Below, one piece after another: positions 9,936-18,202 of a DNA stretch of 64,000 nt. The first letter of the stretch is position 1, and every line of letters starts with the position of its first letter. The notes below the pieces were generated by a model, which did not search any database, was not told where the DNA came from, and saw nothing but the letters and a program-made list of their open reading frames with translations. The DNA lies in the NCBI RefSeq assembly GCF_036010325.1, contig NZ_CP108549.1, forward strand, positions 4,650,001 through 4,714,000. Direction: 5' to 3'. Source of the stretch: Streptomyces sp. NBC_01210. Its GTDB lineage: Bacteria > Actinomycetota > Actinomycetes > Streptomycetales > Streptomycetaceae. The translations under genes were made by a program, and so were the position numbers.

Positions 9936-10577
9936 CTATCTGCGAAATCGCACCAGTTCATAGGCCTCGCGCAGATCGCCCCCCATATAGGTGTGTGTAG
10001 CCAGACCCGACAGATGGTGGTCGGCATTCACCGCCACCGTTGTGGGCACCGACGCGAAGATCTCCGCGTCGGACATGGAATCACCGTATGCAACACATGC
10101 GTCCAGACCAACCCCGAAGTCTGCACAAAGCCGATCAGCGATCTTCACTTTCGCGCCCGCGTTGAGAATGCCCGCGGGGTCCACGGGCCGGGTGAAGGGC
10201 AGCTCGGGAAAGAGTGAGCCGTGCGCCGCATGAGCTCCCCAGCCCAGCAGCCGCTCCACGAAGAAGGAGGGCGAGAGTGAAATGACGGCGCAGTAGTCGC
10301 CGCCTTTACGGATCTCCCGCCACACCTCCTGGATACCGTCGAGCCAGGGCGCCGTCTCAAAAGCGGCCGCCACATGCGCCTCGGTGAGATCGGCCCACAG
10401 AGCGTGCACACGCACCGCATACTCCGGCGGGCCGATCCTGCGGGCGATGATGTCCCGCTCCAGCTCGCCGATCTCTTCCAGCAGCCCCAGCTGCCGGGAT
10501 ATCTCCACGGGCGCCGCCGATCCGCGGATCAGTGTGCCGTCGAGATCGAATATGTGCAGCCTGCGTGTTCTCTCCAT
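9936..10577 (-). CDS. HAD-IB family hydrolase (phosphoserine phosphatase-like)
   Basis: This 213-residue protein has HAD motif I FDLDGTLIRG with Asp11 and Asp13, a motif II serine in AVISLSPSFF, and motif III/IV GDSMSDAEIF near residue 165, with a helical cap between. This is the SerB-like IB subfamily, which removes phosphate from small metabolites. Without a closer relative I would not assign phosphoserine. The start lies about 67 bases from the divergent DUF2269-like gene, and a parS site sits in that gap. Confidence 0.87.
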   Translation of the reverse strand: MERTRRLHIFDLDGTLIRGSAAPVEISRQLGLLEEIGELERDIIARRIGPPEYAVRVHALWADLTEAHVAAAFETAPWLDGIQEVWREIRKGGDYCAVISLSPSFFVERLLGWGAHAAHGSLFPELPFTRPVDPAGILNAGAKVKIADRLCADFGVGLDACVAYGDSMSDAEIFASVPTTVAVNADHHLSGLATHTYMGGDLREAYELVRFRR

Positions 10578-10646
10578 GTACGCCGAGGCTAGTACTCGCG
10601 ATTACTCCCGCCGTCAGACGCAACGGTCCGGCCCACCCGGCACCGT

Positions 10647-10660
10647 GTTTCACGTGAAAC
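10647..10660. promoter_or_regulatory. parS site 1 (at a start codon)
   Basis: Perfect GTTTCACGTGAAAC. Its GTG (10654-10656) is one of two possible start codons of the following membrane-protein gene, so a bound ParB would cover the translation start region. Confidence 0.93.
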
Positions 10661-11199
10661 CACTCAGGCACCCCACTCGCCGGGCCCTCCTCGTCGTCCA
10701 TGTAGCCGCATCCGCCGGCTGGCTCGGGCTCACGCTCGGTCTGCTCGCGCTTGCTGTCACCGCCGCCACCACCGAGTCGGGGCCGATGATCGAGGCCACG
10801 TGCCGCTCGATGAAGGTCTTCACGGACTGGCTGGTGATTCCGGTCGCGATGCTGACCCTGATCAGTGGTCTGCTGCTGTCGCTCCGCACCAAATGGGGCC
10901 TTGCCAGACACCGCTGGGTCTATACGAAGTTCTGGCTGACTCTCGTCACCATCACCGCATCACTCTTCGCTCTGCGCCCTGGGGTCAACAACGCGGTCGA
11001 CGCCATCTCGTCCGGCACTCCCTTGGCCGAGCCGCTCGACCTGGTGGTGGGCCCGGCCGTCTCCCTGACCACATATGTCTTCATGACCGTCATCTCCGTC
11101 CTCAAGCCGTGGGGTCTCACGCGGCGCGGCCGGCGGTCGCGCGTCTCGGCCACTTCACCGAAAGCACTGGACGAACGATCACCGCGTCAGAGAGCCTGA
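10654..11199 (+). CDS. DUF2269-like membrane protein
   Basis: This protein of about 181 residues has four hydrophobic helices (about residues 12-33, 50-70, 85-105 and 120-145) and a basic tail. The LLVVHVAASAGWLG opening resembles DUF2269-type predicted membrane proteins, which have no known role. The start is uncertain: GTG at 10654 or 10645 are in frame and both overlap the parS site, and neither has a clear ribosome site. The stop is five bases before the GNAT gene, so the two are likely one unit. Confidence 0.75.
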   Translation: MKPLRHPTRRALLVVHVAASAGWLGLTLGLLALAVTAATTESGPMIEATCRSMKVFTDWLVIPVAMLTLISGLLLSLRTKWGLARHRWVYTKFWLTLVTITASLFALRPGVNNAVDAISSGTPLAEPLDLVVGPAVSLTTYVFMTVISVLKPWGLTRRGRRSRVSATSPKALDERSPRQRA

Positions 11200-11204
11200 C
11201 CTCT

Positions 11205-12059
11205 ATGTCGACACCGCTCTCCGAGCTGCCCATTCGCCGTCTGACCACGGATGACCTCATTTCCTGCGCCGATCTGTCCGAGGACCGCGGCTGGCCTCGC
11301 GAGGAGCACAAATGGGGCCTGCTGTTGACGGCAGGGACGGGGTACGGCATCGACGACCCGGCGGGCAAAGGACTGATGACCGCCTGCGTACTGACTTCGT
11401 ACGGCCCTGGGCTCGCCGCGATCGGGATGGTGCTCGTCGCCGAACGGTTCGCCCGCCAGGGCGTCGGACGGCGCCTGATGAAGCATGTGCTCGAGGTGAC
11501 CGGGGAGACCCCGGTCACCCTGCACGCCACCGCGAACGGACAGCCGCTCTACGAGGAGCTGGGCTTCATGAACACTGGCCGCGCCGAAATGGTCCGCGGC
11601 CGCTTCCATGCCTCGGGCCCGGCCGCCGAAGTGTTCACCCGCCCGGCGACCGCCGAGGACCTCCCGGCCGTCCTGCGCCTCGACACCGAGGTCTTCGGCC
11701 TGGACCGCACCCATATGATCACGCGCCTGCCCGCCTTCGCGGACCAGCTCCGGGTGGCGGAGGAGGACGGCGTCCTGACGGGCTACGCGGCGGCCTGGCC
11801 GAACATGGAGACTCAGGTCGTCGGACCGCTGATCGCCCGGGACACGGAGACGGCGCAGTCGCTGATCGCCTCGCTGGCGGCGGGCACGGACCGGCCGCTT
11901 CGTACGGATATCGACGTACGCCATGAGGAGCTGCTCACCTGGGTGAAGGAGCACGGCCTGGAGCCGATCGCCTTCAACGCGGTGATGACGTACGGCATCC
12001 CGGGCCTCCCGGGCGACTGGACCCGCCGCTTTGCACCTTTGACGGTCGCGGCGGGCTAG
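11205..12059 (+). CDS. GNAT family N-acetyltransferase with two GNAT-like halves
   Basis: This 284-residue protein has an N-terminal acetyl-CoA-binding GNAT fold, with the motif A loop AERFARQGVGRRLM near residue 85 and the YEELGFMNTG motif near residue 115, plus a C-terminal half of similar size starting at TRPATAEDLPAVLRLD. This two-lobed layout occurs in actinobacterial acetyltransferases. The acceptor substrate is unknown. The start ATG at 11205 lies five bases after the upstream stop. Confidence 0.88.
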   Translation: MSTPLSELPIRRLTTDDLISCADLSEDRGWPREEHKWGLLLTAGTGYGIDDPAGKGLMTACVLTSYGPGLAAIGMVLVAERFARQGVGRRLMKHVLEVTGETPVTLHATANGQPLYEELGFMNTGRAEMVRGRFHASGPAAEVFTRPATAEDLPAVLRLDTEVFGLDRTHMITRLPAFADQLRVAEEDGVLTGYAAAWPNMETQVVGPLIARDTETAQSLIASLAAGTDRPLRTDIDVRHEELLTWVKEHGLEPIAFNAVMTYGIPGLPGDWTRRFAPLTVAAG

Positions 12060-12082
12060 CTGGTCAGGCAGATCCACCGTCA

Positions 12083-12469
12083 GTGGCGGGCTGCGGTGGC
12101 CAGCGCCGCGTCGGGGCTGGAGGCCTGAGCACGCGCGAGTACTCACTGCTCGACGTCCTGAGCCGCCAGCACAGCGGCCCCGGCGGCCATCTGCAGATGA
12201 AGCAGGTCGCCGACGCCGTCGTCCTCAGCCAGAGCGCCACCACCCGCCTGGTCACCCGCCTCGAGGACCGCGGCCTGCTGACCCGCTATCTCTGCGACAC
12301 CGACCGGCGTGGCATCTACACCGACGTCACCGAGGCCGGCCTGCAGCTGCTCGCCGAGGCGCGGCCCACCAACGACACGGCTCTGCGCGAGGCACTCGAC
12401 GAGGCAGCCAAGAACCCCGAGCTGGCTCCCCTGGTCAGGACTGTCGAGGAACTGCGGGTCCCCGCGTAG
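12083..12469 (+). pseudogene. 5'-truncated MarR family regulator
   Basis: The frame holds the winged HTH and wing of a MarR protein: STREYSLLDVLSRQ, then MKQVADAVVLSQSATTRLVT and GLLTRYLCDTDRRGIYTDVT, ending EELRVPA. The N-terminal 35-40 residues that form the first dimer helix in MarR proteins (normally about 140-150 residues) are missing. The first in-frame GTG (12083) adds only GCGGQRRVGAGG, which does not look like a MarR N-terminus. It starts 24 bases after the GNAT stop, so I read it as truncated by deletion. A functional short form is not excluded. Confidence 0.6.
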
Positions 12470-12479
12470 TCTGCCGATC

Positions 12480-12931
12480 ATGAGCGATCTGGAAATACGA
12501 CCCGCGGCAGTCGAAGACATCCCGGCGATCGTGGCGATGCTCGCGGACGACCCGCTGGGCGCTCAGCGCGAATCGCCGGAGGACCTCACCCCGTACACCG
12601 CCGCGTTCGAGCGGCTTGCCCAGGACCCGAATCAGTACCAGGCCGTCGCTGTACGCGAGGACCGGGTCGTCGGCACGCTCCAGCTCACGATCATCCCCGG
12701 GCTGTCCGCCGCGGCTCCACCCGCTCGATCATCGAGGGCGTCCGGATCCACGCCGACGAGCGGGGCAGCGGACTCGGCAGCCGGCTCATCGAATGGGCCA
12801 TCGACGAATCGCGCCGCGAGGACTGTCAGTTGGTGCAGCTGACGTCGGACGTCAGCCGCACCGATGCCCGCCGCTTCTATGAGCGGCTCGGCTTCACCGC
12901 CTCCCATGTGGGGTTCAAACTCCCGCTCTGA
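12480..12931 (+). pseudogene. Frameshifted GNAT N-acetyltransferase
   Basis: The first part (MSDLEIRPAAVEDIPAIVAM to GTLQLTIIPGLS) is a normal GNAT N-terminus. At about 12707 the frame changes: the rest of the enzyme, RGSTRSIIEGVRIHADERG, then SGLGSRLIEWAI, RRFYERLGF and FKLPL, continues in the next frame to a stop at 12929-12931. One C is missing from what should read TCC-CGC-CGC. Joined, the product is about 150 residues, the normal size. It sits directly after the truncated MarR gene, a common regulator-acetyltransferase pairing. A sequencing error is possible. Confidence 0.78.
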
Positions 12932-12946
12932 CCAAGGGAATTCACC

Positions 12947-14107
12947 GTGCACCGGATCAGTGACGAGCAGCGCCGCATCCGGCTCAGCCGCCGCCATCTG
13001 CTGGCCCCGTCCGTACGGGGTGACACACCGGTGGCGGTCGCCGACGCGATCGTCGCACTGCACGCCACCGACGCCTCGACCGTCTTCCTCTCCGCCTGCG
13101 CCCGCCTCACCGACCCGGGCGTCCAAGCCGTGGAGCAGTCCCTGTACGAGGACGTGACGCTGGTCCGGCTGCTCTCCATGCGGCGCACGCTCTTTGCCGT
13201 CTCCGCCGAACTCGCCCCGTATGTCGATGCGTCCACCGCGCGTTCCATCGCCATCAAGGAGCGGAGGACACTCATCAGTCATCTGGCGGAGGACGGGAAC
13301 GGGCTGGACGAACGGTGGCTCGCCGAAGCCGAGGAGGCGGTCCTGGCCGCTCTCGCCGCACGCGGCTCCGCGACCGGCAGCCAGCTCTCCACCGATGTTC
13401 CGGCCCTTCGGACGAAGATCACCGTCTTCCCCGGCAAGAAGTACGAGACGGTGCAGGGCGTGGCCAGCCGGGTGATCCGCGTACTCGCCGCCGACGGCCG
13501 CATCCGGCGGGACCGGCCGCGCGGCTCCTGGACCTCCAGCCAGTTCCGGTGGACGGCGAGCGAGCCATGGCCTCCGTTGCCGGCCGCCGAGGCACGGGCC
13601 GAACTGGCCAGGCGCTGGCTCCTCTCGTACGGTCCGGCCACCGAGGCCGACCTCAAATGGTGGACGGGGTGGACCCTCGGCGACGTACGCAAAGCGCTGG
13701 CTGCCACCGGCGCCGAGGAGGTCGGCCTCGATGCGGGCACGGGCTATGTGGCGCCCGGCGACACCGTGCCCGAACCGCCCGTGGAGTCCTGGGCCGCACT
13801 GCTCCCCGCGCTCGATCCGAGTGCCATGGCCTGGGCCGACCGCGGCTTTCATCTCAGCGTCGACCATCGCGCCGCGCTCTTCGACCGCTCGGGCAATATC
13901 GGCCCCACCGTGTGGTGGAACGGAGAGATCATCGGCGGCTGGACCCAGCGCGCGGACGGCGAGATCGTCTGGCGACTGCTGACCGACCCGGGCCGTGAGG
14001 CCGCCGCCGCGATCGAAGCGGAGGCCTCACGACTGTCGGCGTGGGTGGGAGAGGCACGGATCACGCCGCGCTTCCGTACGCCGCTGGAGCGGGAGTTGAC
14101 TGCCTGA
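12947..14107 (+). CDS. Winged-helix DNA-binding protein (HTH_42, AlkZ-like family)
   Basis: This 386-residue protein matches the YcaQ/AlkZ-type HTH_42 family of repeated winged helices, some of which are DNA glycosylases. Visible blocks are IRLSRRHLLAPS, VADAIVALHATDAST, TLFAVSAELAPYV and DLKWWTGWTLGDVRKAL. In AlkZ glycosylases the equivalent of LHATD is a QΦQ/QΦD catalytic motif. Here it reads H-A-T, so the same chemistry is doubtful and the protein may belong to another branch. The GTG at 12947 is 15 bases after the frameshifted GNAT gene. Confidence 0.82.
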   Translation: MHRISDEQRRIRLSRRHLLAPSVRGDTPVAVADAIVALHATDASTVFLSACARLTDPGVQAVEQSLYEDVTLVRLLSMRRTLFAVSAELAPYVDASTARSIAIKERRTLISHLAEDGNGLDERWLAEAEEAVLAALAARGSATGSQLSTDVPALRTKITVFPGKKYETVQGVASRVIRVLAADGRIRRDRPRGSWTSSQFRWTASEPWPPLPAAEARAELARRWLLSYGPATEADLKWWTGWTLGDVRKALAATGAEEVGLDAGTGYVAPGDTVPEPPVESWAALLPALDPSAMAWADRGFHLSVDHRAALFDRSGNIGPTVWWNGEIIGGWTQRADGEIVWRLLTDPGREAAAAIEAEASRLSAWVGEARITPRFRTPLERELTA

Positions 14108-14134
14108 CGGCTGCCCGGGTTCAGCCTCGCGCCC

Positions 14135-14148
14135 GTTTCACGTGAAAC
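14135..14148. promoter_or_regulatory. parS site 2
   Basis: Perfect GTTTCACGTGAAAC in the gap between convergent genes. Three extra GTTTCA half-sites follow on the same strand at 14158, 14175 and 14207, the first extended to GTTTCACGT. Confidence 0.95.
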
Positions 14149-14209
14149 ATCACCTCCGTTTCACGTCCTCATCCGTTTCAGTCCACATCCCTTCCATGCG
14201 AACTCCGTT

Positions 14210-15592
14210 TCAGCTCCGGAGTCCGCGCCAGCCCTCCTTGTCCACACCGCCGGGCACCGCCTCGCCCGGCTCGTACGGCGCACGTGTGAAGACGAACGAC
14301 CCCAGGTCGAGATGGCTCACCGACCCGTCGTCCCGCCGCACCACGCGCAATGACTCCCCCGCGTAGTAACCGTCAAGGCCCGTCCAGGTCCCGTCCGCCT
14401 CTGCAACGAAGTGCGAACCACGGCCGGTGCCGCGGAGCGGCTGCAGTTCCACACCACGGTCGGCGCCAAGGCGCAGACCGAAGGAGTATGTACCCCAGTA
14501 CCAGGGCCCGGTCAGCTCAAGGAGCGACTGATCGACCTCGGGCAGCGGCCGCCAGGCCTCAGGGATACGCGGCTCGGCCTCGGCCACGATCCGCACGAGA
14601 TCGGCGGCGACCACCGCGGTAAGCGGCCCCGAGGTGGCATTGGCGAGCGCGACGGCCGCCACCCCGTCGTCCACGCTCACCCAGAGTCCCGCGACAAATC
14701 CGGGCAGCGAGCCCGTGTGCCCGACCAGAGTGCGCCCGTCCCTCCGCTGGACCTGCATCCCCAGGCCGTAGGCGCTGTCCCACTCGCCCACCTCGGGCGG
14801 CACGGACGGCGTCCGCATCTCCCGCACGGACGCAGCGCTCAGCACTCGGTCGTCGCCCTCGGCAAGGAATGCGGCGAACCTGCAGAGATCGGCGGCGGTC
14901 GACCAGAGCTGTCCGGCCGGAGCCATCAGACCGAGATCCTCGGAGGGCTCGGGGAGTATCACATCGGCCCAAGGGTGCACCGCCCAGCCGCCGGCATGCG
15001 GGGCCCGAGGCTGTGCGCTTGTACGGTCCATGGCGAGCGGATCCAGGATCTCGCGCTGCAGGACCTCCTCCCAGGAAGCCCCGCGTACCGCCTCGATCAG
15101 CGAACCAAGCAGTGTATAGCCGGGGTTGGAGTAGTGGTGGCGACGGCCGACAGGATGCATCCGCGGCTGTGCACCGAGGACATCGGAGAGTTCGGGGCGG
15201 AGCGAGCCCGGCGTCCGCTCCCACCACGGCGCCGGGGATTCCGCGCCCAGGCCGGCGCTGTGGCCGAGGAGCTGAGCGACAGTCACATCCCCCACACCCG
15301 TGCCGGGGAGATGCTTCTCCAGAGGGTCGTTCAGATCCAGCAGCCCCTCGTCGCGCAGCCTCAGCACCAGGACGGCCGTGAAGGTCTTGGTGATCGAGCC
15401 AATGCGGTACTGGGTGCCGGCGTCCGGGGCATGTCCGTCGACCGAGCTACGGGAACCCGTCCAGACCAGGTGTCCCTCGCGCGCCACAGCGGCGACGAAC
15501 GAGGGGGCGCGCCCTTCGGACTGAGCGACGGCGATGCGATACAGAAGGGCTCGTTGCGTACCGGGGAGCAGCTCTTCAAAAGGTGAAGTCAT
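14210..15592 (-). CDS. Serine hydrolase, class C beta-lactamase family
   Basis: This 460-residue protein has all class C/DD-peptidase landmarks: S-x-x-K in GSITKTFTA (about residues 66-74), YSNPGY as the tyrosine motif near residue 155, and HTGSLPG near residue 290 in the KTG position. After about residue 330 comes a beta-rich C-terminal domain (YWGTYSFGLRL, TWTGLDGYYAG). No signal peptide is evident, so it is more likely a cytosolic esterase or peptidase than a secreted lactamase. The start ATG at 15592 has CACCTTTTG upstream on the coding strand and no strong ribosome site. Confidence 0.88.
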   Translation of the reverse strand: MTSPFEELLPGTQRALLYRIAVAQSEGRAPSFVAAVAREGHLVWTGSRSSVDGHAPDAGTQYRIGSITKTFTAVLVLRLRDEGLLDLNDPLEKHLPGTGVGDVTVAQLLGHSAGLGAESPAPWWERTPGSLRPELSDVLGAQPRMHPVGRRHHYSNPGYTLLGSLIEAVRGASWEEVLQREILDPLAMDRTSAQPRAPHAGGWAVHPWADVILPEPSEDLGLMAPAGQLWSTAADLCRFAAFLAEGDDRVLSAASVREMRTPSVPPEVGEWDSAYGLGMQVQRRDGRTLVGHTGSLPGFVAGLWVSVDDGVAAVALANATSGPLTAVVAADLVRIVAEAEPRIPEAWRPLPEVDQSLLELTGPWYWGTYSFGLRLGADRGVELQPLRGTGRGSHFVAEADGTWTGLDGYYAGESLRVVRRDDGSVSHLDLGSFVFTRAPYEPGEAVPGGVDKEGWRGLRS

Positions 15593-15965
15593 GGGGCAGG
15601 TCTATCGCTGCCGGTCCCCCGCGTCGACTTGAATACGCGGTACACGGAGGCGCGGCCCAGGCCTCGATACCGCACAGCGACCGGCGGCTGAGCACGTCGG
15701 CCGATTCGCGAGCCAGCAGGTGGGCCCGCGGCACCTTCTCGGCATCGTCGGGCCCGCGCAGCTGTGCATGACCAACCCGGCCTGGCGCAGCAGCTCGGCG
15801 GCGGCAGTACCCGAACCCCATGGCCGGCGAGGCGCGCGGTGCACTCGGTCCGAGTGACGATGGCGGTCGGCCGCGGCGGGCGCATCAGCTCGGCACCCGG
15901 CACCGCCCCGAGCCCTGCGGCTGTCTCGTGATGGGCGACCAGGCAGGGCAGGCAGCAGTGACACA
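15593..15965. other. Unassigned stretch between VOC gene and serine hydrolase gene
   Basis: Minus-strand frames here carry gene-like fragments (ELLRQAGLVMHSCAGP, then AEKVPRAHLLARESADVLSR in another frame) without a full frame joining them. This looks like a decayed coding region whose family I do not recognise. It also must contain the serine hydrolase promoter. Confidence 0.4.
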
Positions 15966-16592
15966 TCAGGGCATGGGTGCCAGCGATGCGGCCTCCCATG
16001 CAAACCCGTCCGGGTCGGTGAAAGGCCCGGCATCGCCGCCGATCACGAGCCGGTGCGATCCGGTGCCGTCGGGAGAGACACCGGCGTCCTTGGCAAGGGC
16101 ACGGCGCCTGTACAGCGCCAGCTTGACGGGACTCGACCCAGCAGCGAACTCGACGTACATGCGGCCGAAGCTCTTCTCCACGGCAAGGCCTTGGTCGACG
16201 TAGAACCGCTTGCTCGCGGCCACGTCCGCGACTCCCAGCAGGAGCACGATCTCGTCGACCCGCCGGGTGGCAGGGCCGGTGTCCTTCTTCGCCGAGGTCG
16301 CGACCTTCCAGATCGTCCCGTCCGGGGCCTGTACGACACCGCCGTAGCCCCACAGCGACTTCGCGGCAGGCTTCAGCGACGTGGCGCCGGCGTCGAGGGC
16401 GGCGTCGATGAGGCTGTTGACGGTGGCCGGCTGGGACACCGTGAGCGCCAGCGTGAACCCACGGAAGCCGGTTGTGGGTGCCTCCGAGGCCCGCAGGCGT
16501 ATCTGCGTGTCCAAACCGAAGGCGGCGGTGTAGAAGCGGTTGGCGGCCGTGGGGTCGGCCACGTCGAGGGTTACGGATTCGATGGATGCCAT
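15966..16592 (-). CDS. VOC family protein (glyoxalase-like), two modules
   Basis: This 208-residue protein has two VOC (glyoxalase/dioxygenase) modules: one from ESVTLDVADPTAANRFY and one from EIVLLLGVADVAASKRFY. Each starts with the beta-alpha pattern typical of the fold. VOC proteins bind metals or sequester small molecules, and the substrate is unknown. The ATG at 16592 is five bases after the AraC stop, so the two form an operon. A second AraC-VOC unit lies just upstream in degraded form. Confidence 0.85.
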   Translation of the reverse strand: MASIESVTLDVADPTAANRFYTAAFGLDTQIRLRASEAPTTGFRGFTLALTVSQPATVNSLIDAALDAGATSLKPAAKSLWGYGGVVQAPDGTIWKVATSAKKDTGPATRRVDEIVLLLGVADVAASKRFYVDQGLAVEKSFGRMYVEFAAGSSPVKLALYRRRALAKDAGVSPDGTGSHRLVIGGDAGPFTDPDGFAWEAASLAPMP

Positions 16593-16597
16593 GGTCG

Positions 16598-17062
<465 letters not shown>

Positions 17063-17098
17063 GACGGAACTCCTTTTCATCGATGTCCGCGAGCACCT

Positions 17099-17373
17099 GG
17101 GTTGCATGCCGAGATAGGCGGCGAGGTGCTCGATGGTGATGACCGGCTTGCCGGAGCCGACGAGCCGGTCGAGCAGGCTGAGCGACTGCTCGACGGCGAC
17201 GGGATGGAGGCCGGTGGTCGGCTCGGCGAGGATGTAGACCCCGCCCTTGTGGGCGGTCGGCGTGCGCGTCTCGGCCTCGGCGGCCGACATCGCAGCACCT
17301 CTGCGTTGGTGCGGCCGCCGAGAGGGTGGTCGAGGACAACTGCCTGGAAGCGCTGGCCGCCGTATTCTTCGCA
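17099..17373 (-). pseudogene. UvrA-like ABC ATPase remnant
   Basis: Two fragments of a UvrA-like excinuclease/drug-resistance ATPase lie in different frames. Fragment A (17288-17373) reads CEEYGGQRFQAVVLDHPLGG then RTNAEVL, resembling the zinc-finger-flanking part. Fragment B (about 17099-17250) reads GGVYILAEPTTGLHPV, LSLLDRLVGSGKPVITIEH and LAAYLGM, the Walker B and C-terminal parts. The Walker B Asp is Ala here (normally LDEPTTGLH), the CxxC partner is Tyr, and the signature region between the fragments and the segment before LAAYLG are deleted. It cannot be functional. Confidence 0.72.
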
Positions 17374-17415
17374 GGTGGATGCCGGCCATCATGGCCGGAT
17401 CGATGACCGGACGGC

Positions 17416-17826
17416 TCAGCGCAGCTCCTGGATGCGGACCAGGTTGCCCGCGGGATCGCGGAAGGCGCAGTCGCGGACGCCGTACGGCTGCTCGGTCGGC
17501 TCCTGGACGACCTCGGCGTCGTCGGCCTGCACCTTCTCGAAAGTGCCGTCGAGGTCCCGGGTGGCCAGCATGATCCAGCCGTAGGTGCCCTTGGCCATCA
17601 TCTCGGCGATGGTGCGGCGCTCGTCCTCGGTGACCCCTGGGTCGACGGCCGGCGGCGCCAGAAGGATGGACGTGCCGGGCTGGCCGCCGGGGCCGACCGT
17701 GATCCAGCGCATCTTGCCCTGTCCGACGTCGCTGCGGACCTCGAAGCCGAGGGTGTCGCGGTAGAAAGCCAGGGACGCGTCCGGGTCGTCATGCGGGAGG
17801 AAGCTCGTGTGAATGGTGATATCCAT
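17416..17826 (-). CDS. VOC family protein (glyoxalase-like), single module
   Basis: This 136-residue protein opens MDITIHTSFLPHDDPDASLA and has a normal VOC module (FYRDTLGFEVRSDVGQG, ITVGPGGQPGTSILL, GVRDCAFRDPAGNLVRIQEL). The His and Glu positions for a metal are plausible. The ATG at 17826 lies five bases after the stop of an AraC-like remnant, the same junction as at 16592-16598, which points to duplication of an araC-VOC unit. The protein differs from the two-module one downstream, so it is not a recent copy. Confidence 0.86.
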   Translation of the reverse strand: MDITIHTSFLPHDDPDASLAFYRDTLGFEVRSDVGQGKMRWITVGPGGQPGTSILLAPPAVDPGVTEDERRTIAEMMAKGTYGWIMLATRDLDGTFEKVQADDAEVVQEPTEQPYGVRDCAFRDPAGNLVRIQELR

Positions 17827-17831
17827 GACGA

Positions 17832-17942
17832 TCACGCTAGGTGCGGCTCCGTGACCCGCGCTTCTCGATTCCTGATCGATCTGGCCACCTGTTTCGCCAC
17901 ACACGGTCGCATCCCCGCCGTCGCGCCCAGCGCCTGGCGCCG
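17832..17942 (-). pseudogene. AraC-type C-terminal remnant
   Basis: On the minus strand one frame reads RRQALGATAGMRPCVAKQVA then RSIRNREARVTEPHLA and stops at 17832. The intact AraC gene ends in the closely related RRRATGAAAGMPPCVAKAVT then RPIRNREAPVTEPQLA. The HTH part is absent; upstream of 17942 the similarity ends. It is a leftover of a second araC gene in front of the single-module VOC gene. Confidence 0.78.
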
Positions 17943-18202
17943 CGTCGCCCAGGATCTCCTCAACCGTGCCCCGGAATCCCAGCTCGGACACCATGGGACA
18001 ACTGACCGGCCAGCAGCTAGGGCGAGTCGGACATGACGCCACGGCTGCCGACGCCGACCTGCGGAAACGACCCCAGGGGCCCGGGTATCCCCAGGCCGGA
18101 CGGCCGAGAACGCCGACGGGGCGGCCTACGCCGACGCGGTGTCGGAGTACGCCGCCCTGGGGCGGGACGAGTTGCGGGAGGCGGCCCGCGCTGTCATGGC
18201 GG
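17943..18202. other. Unassigned stretch downstream of the ABC permease
   Basis: No complete gene. A plus-strand frame ending near 18222 reads ADAVSEYAALGRDELREAARAV, gene-like but without start or family. It is probably another remnant at the border of the ABC cassette. Confidence 0.35.

Noticed and set aside
14132..14212. Repeated GTTTCA considered as a CRISPR-like array
   Set aside because: Copies are only six to nine bases with irregular spacing and no cas genes; they fit parS half-sites.
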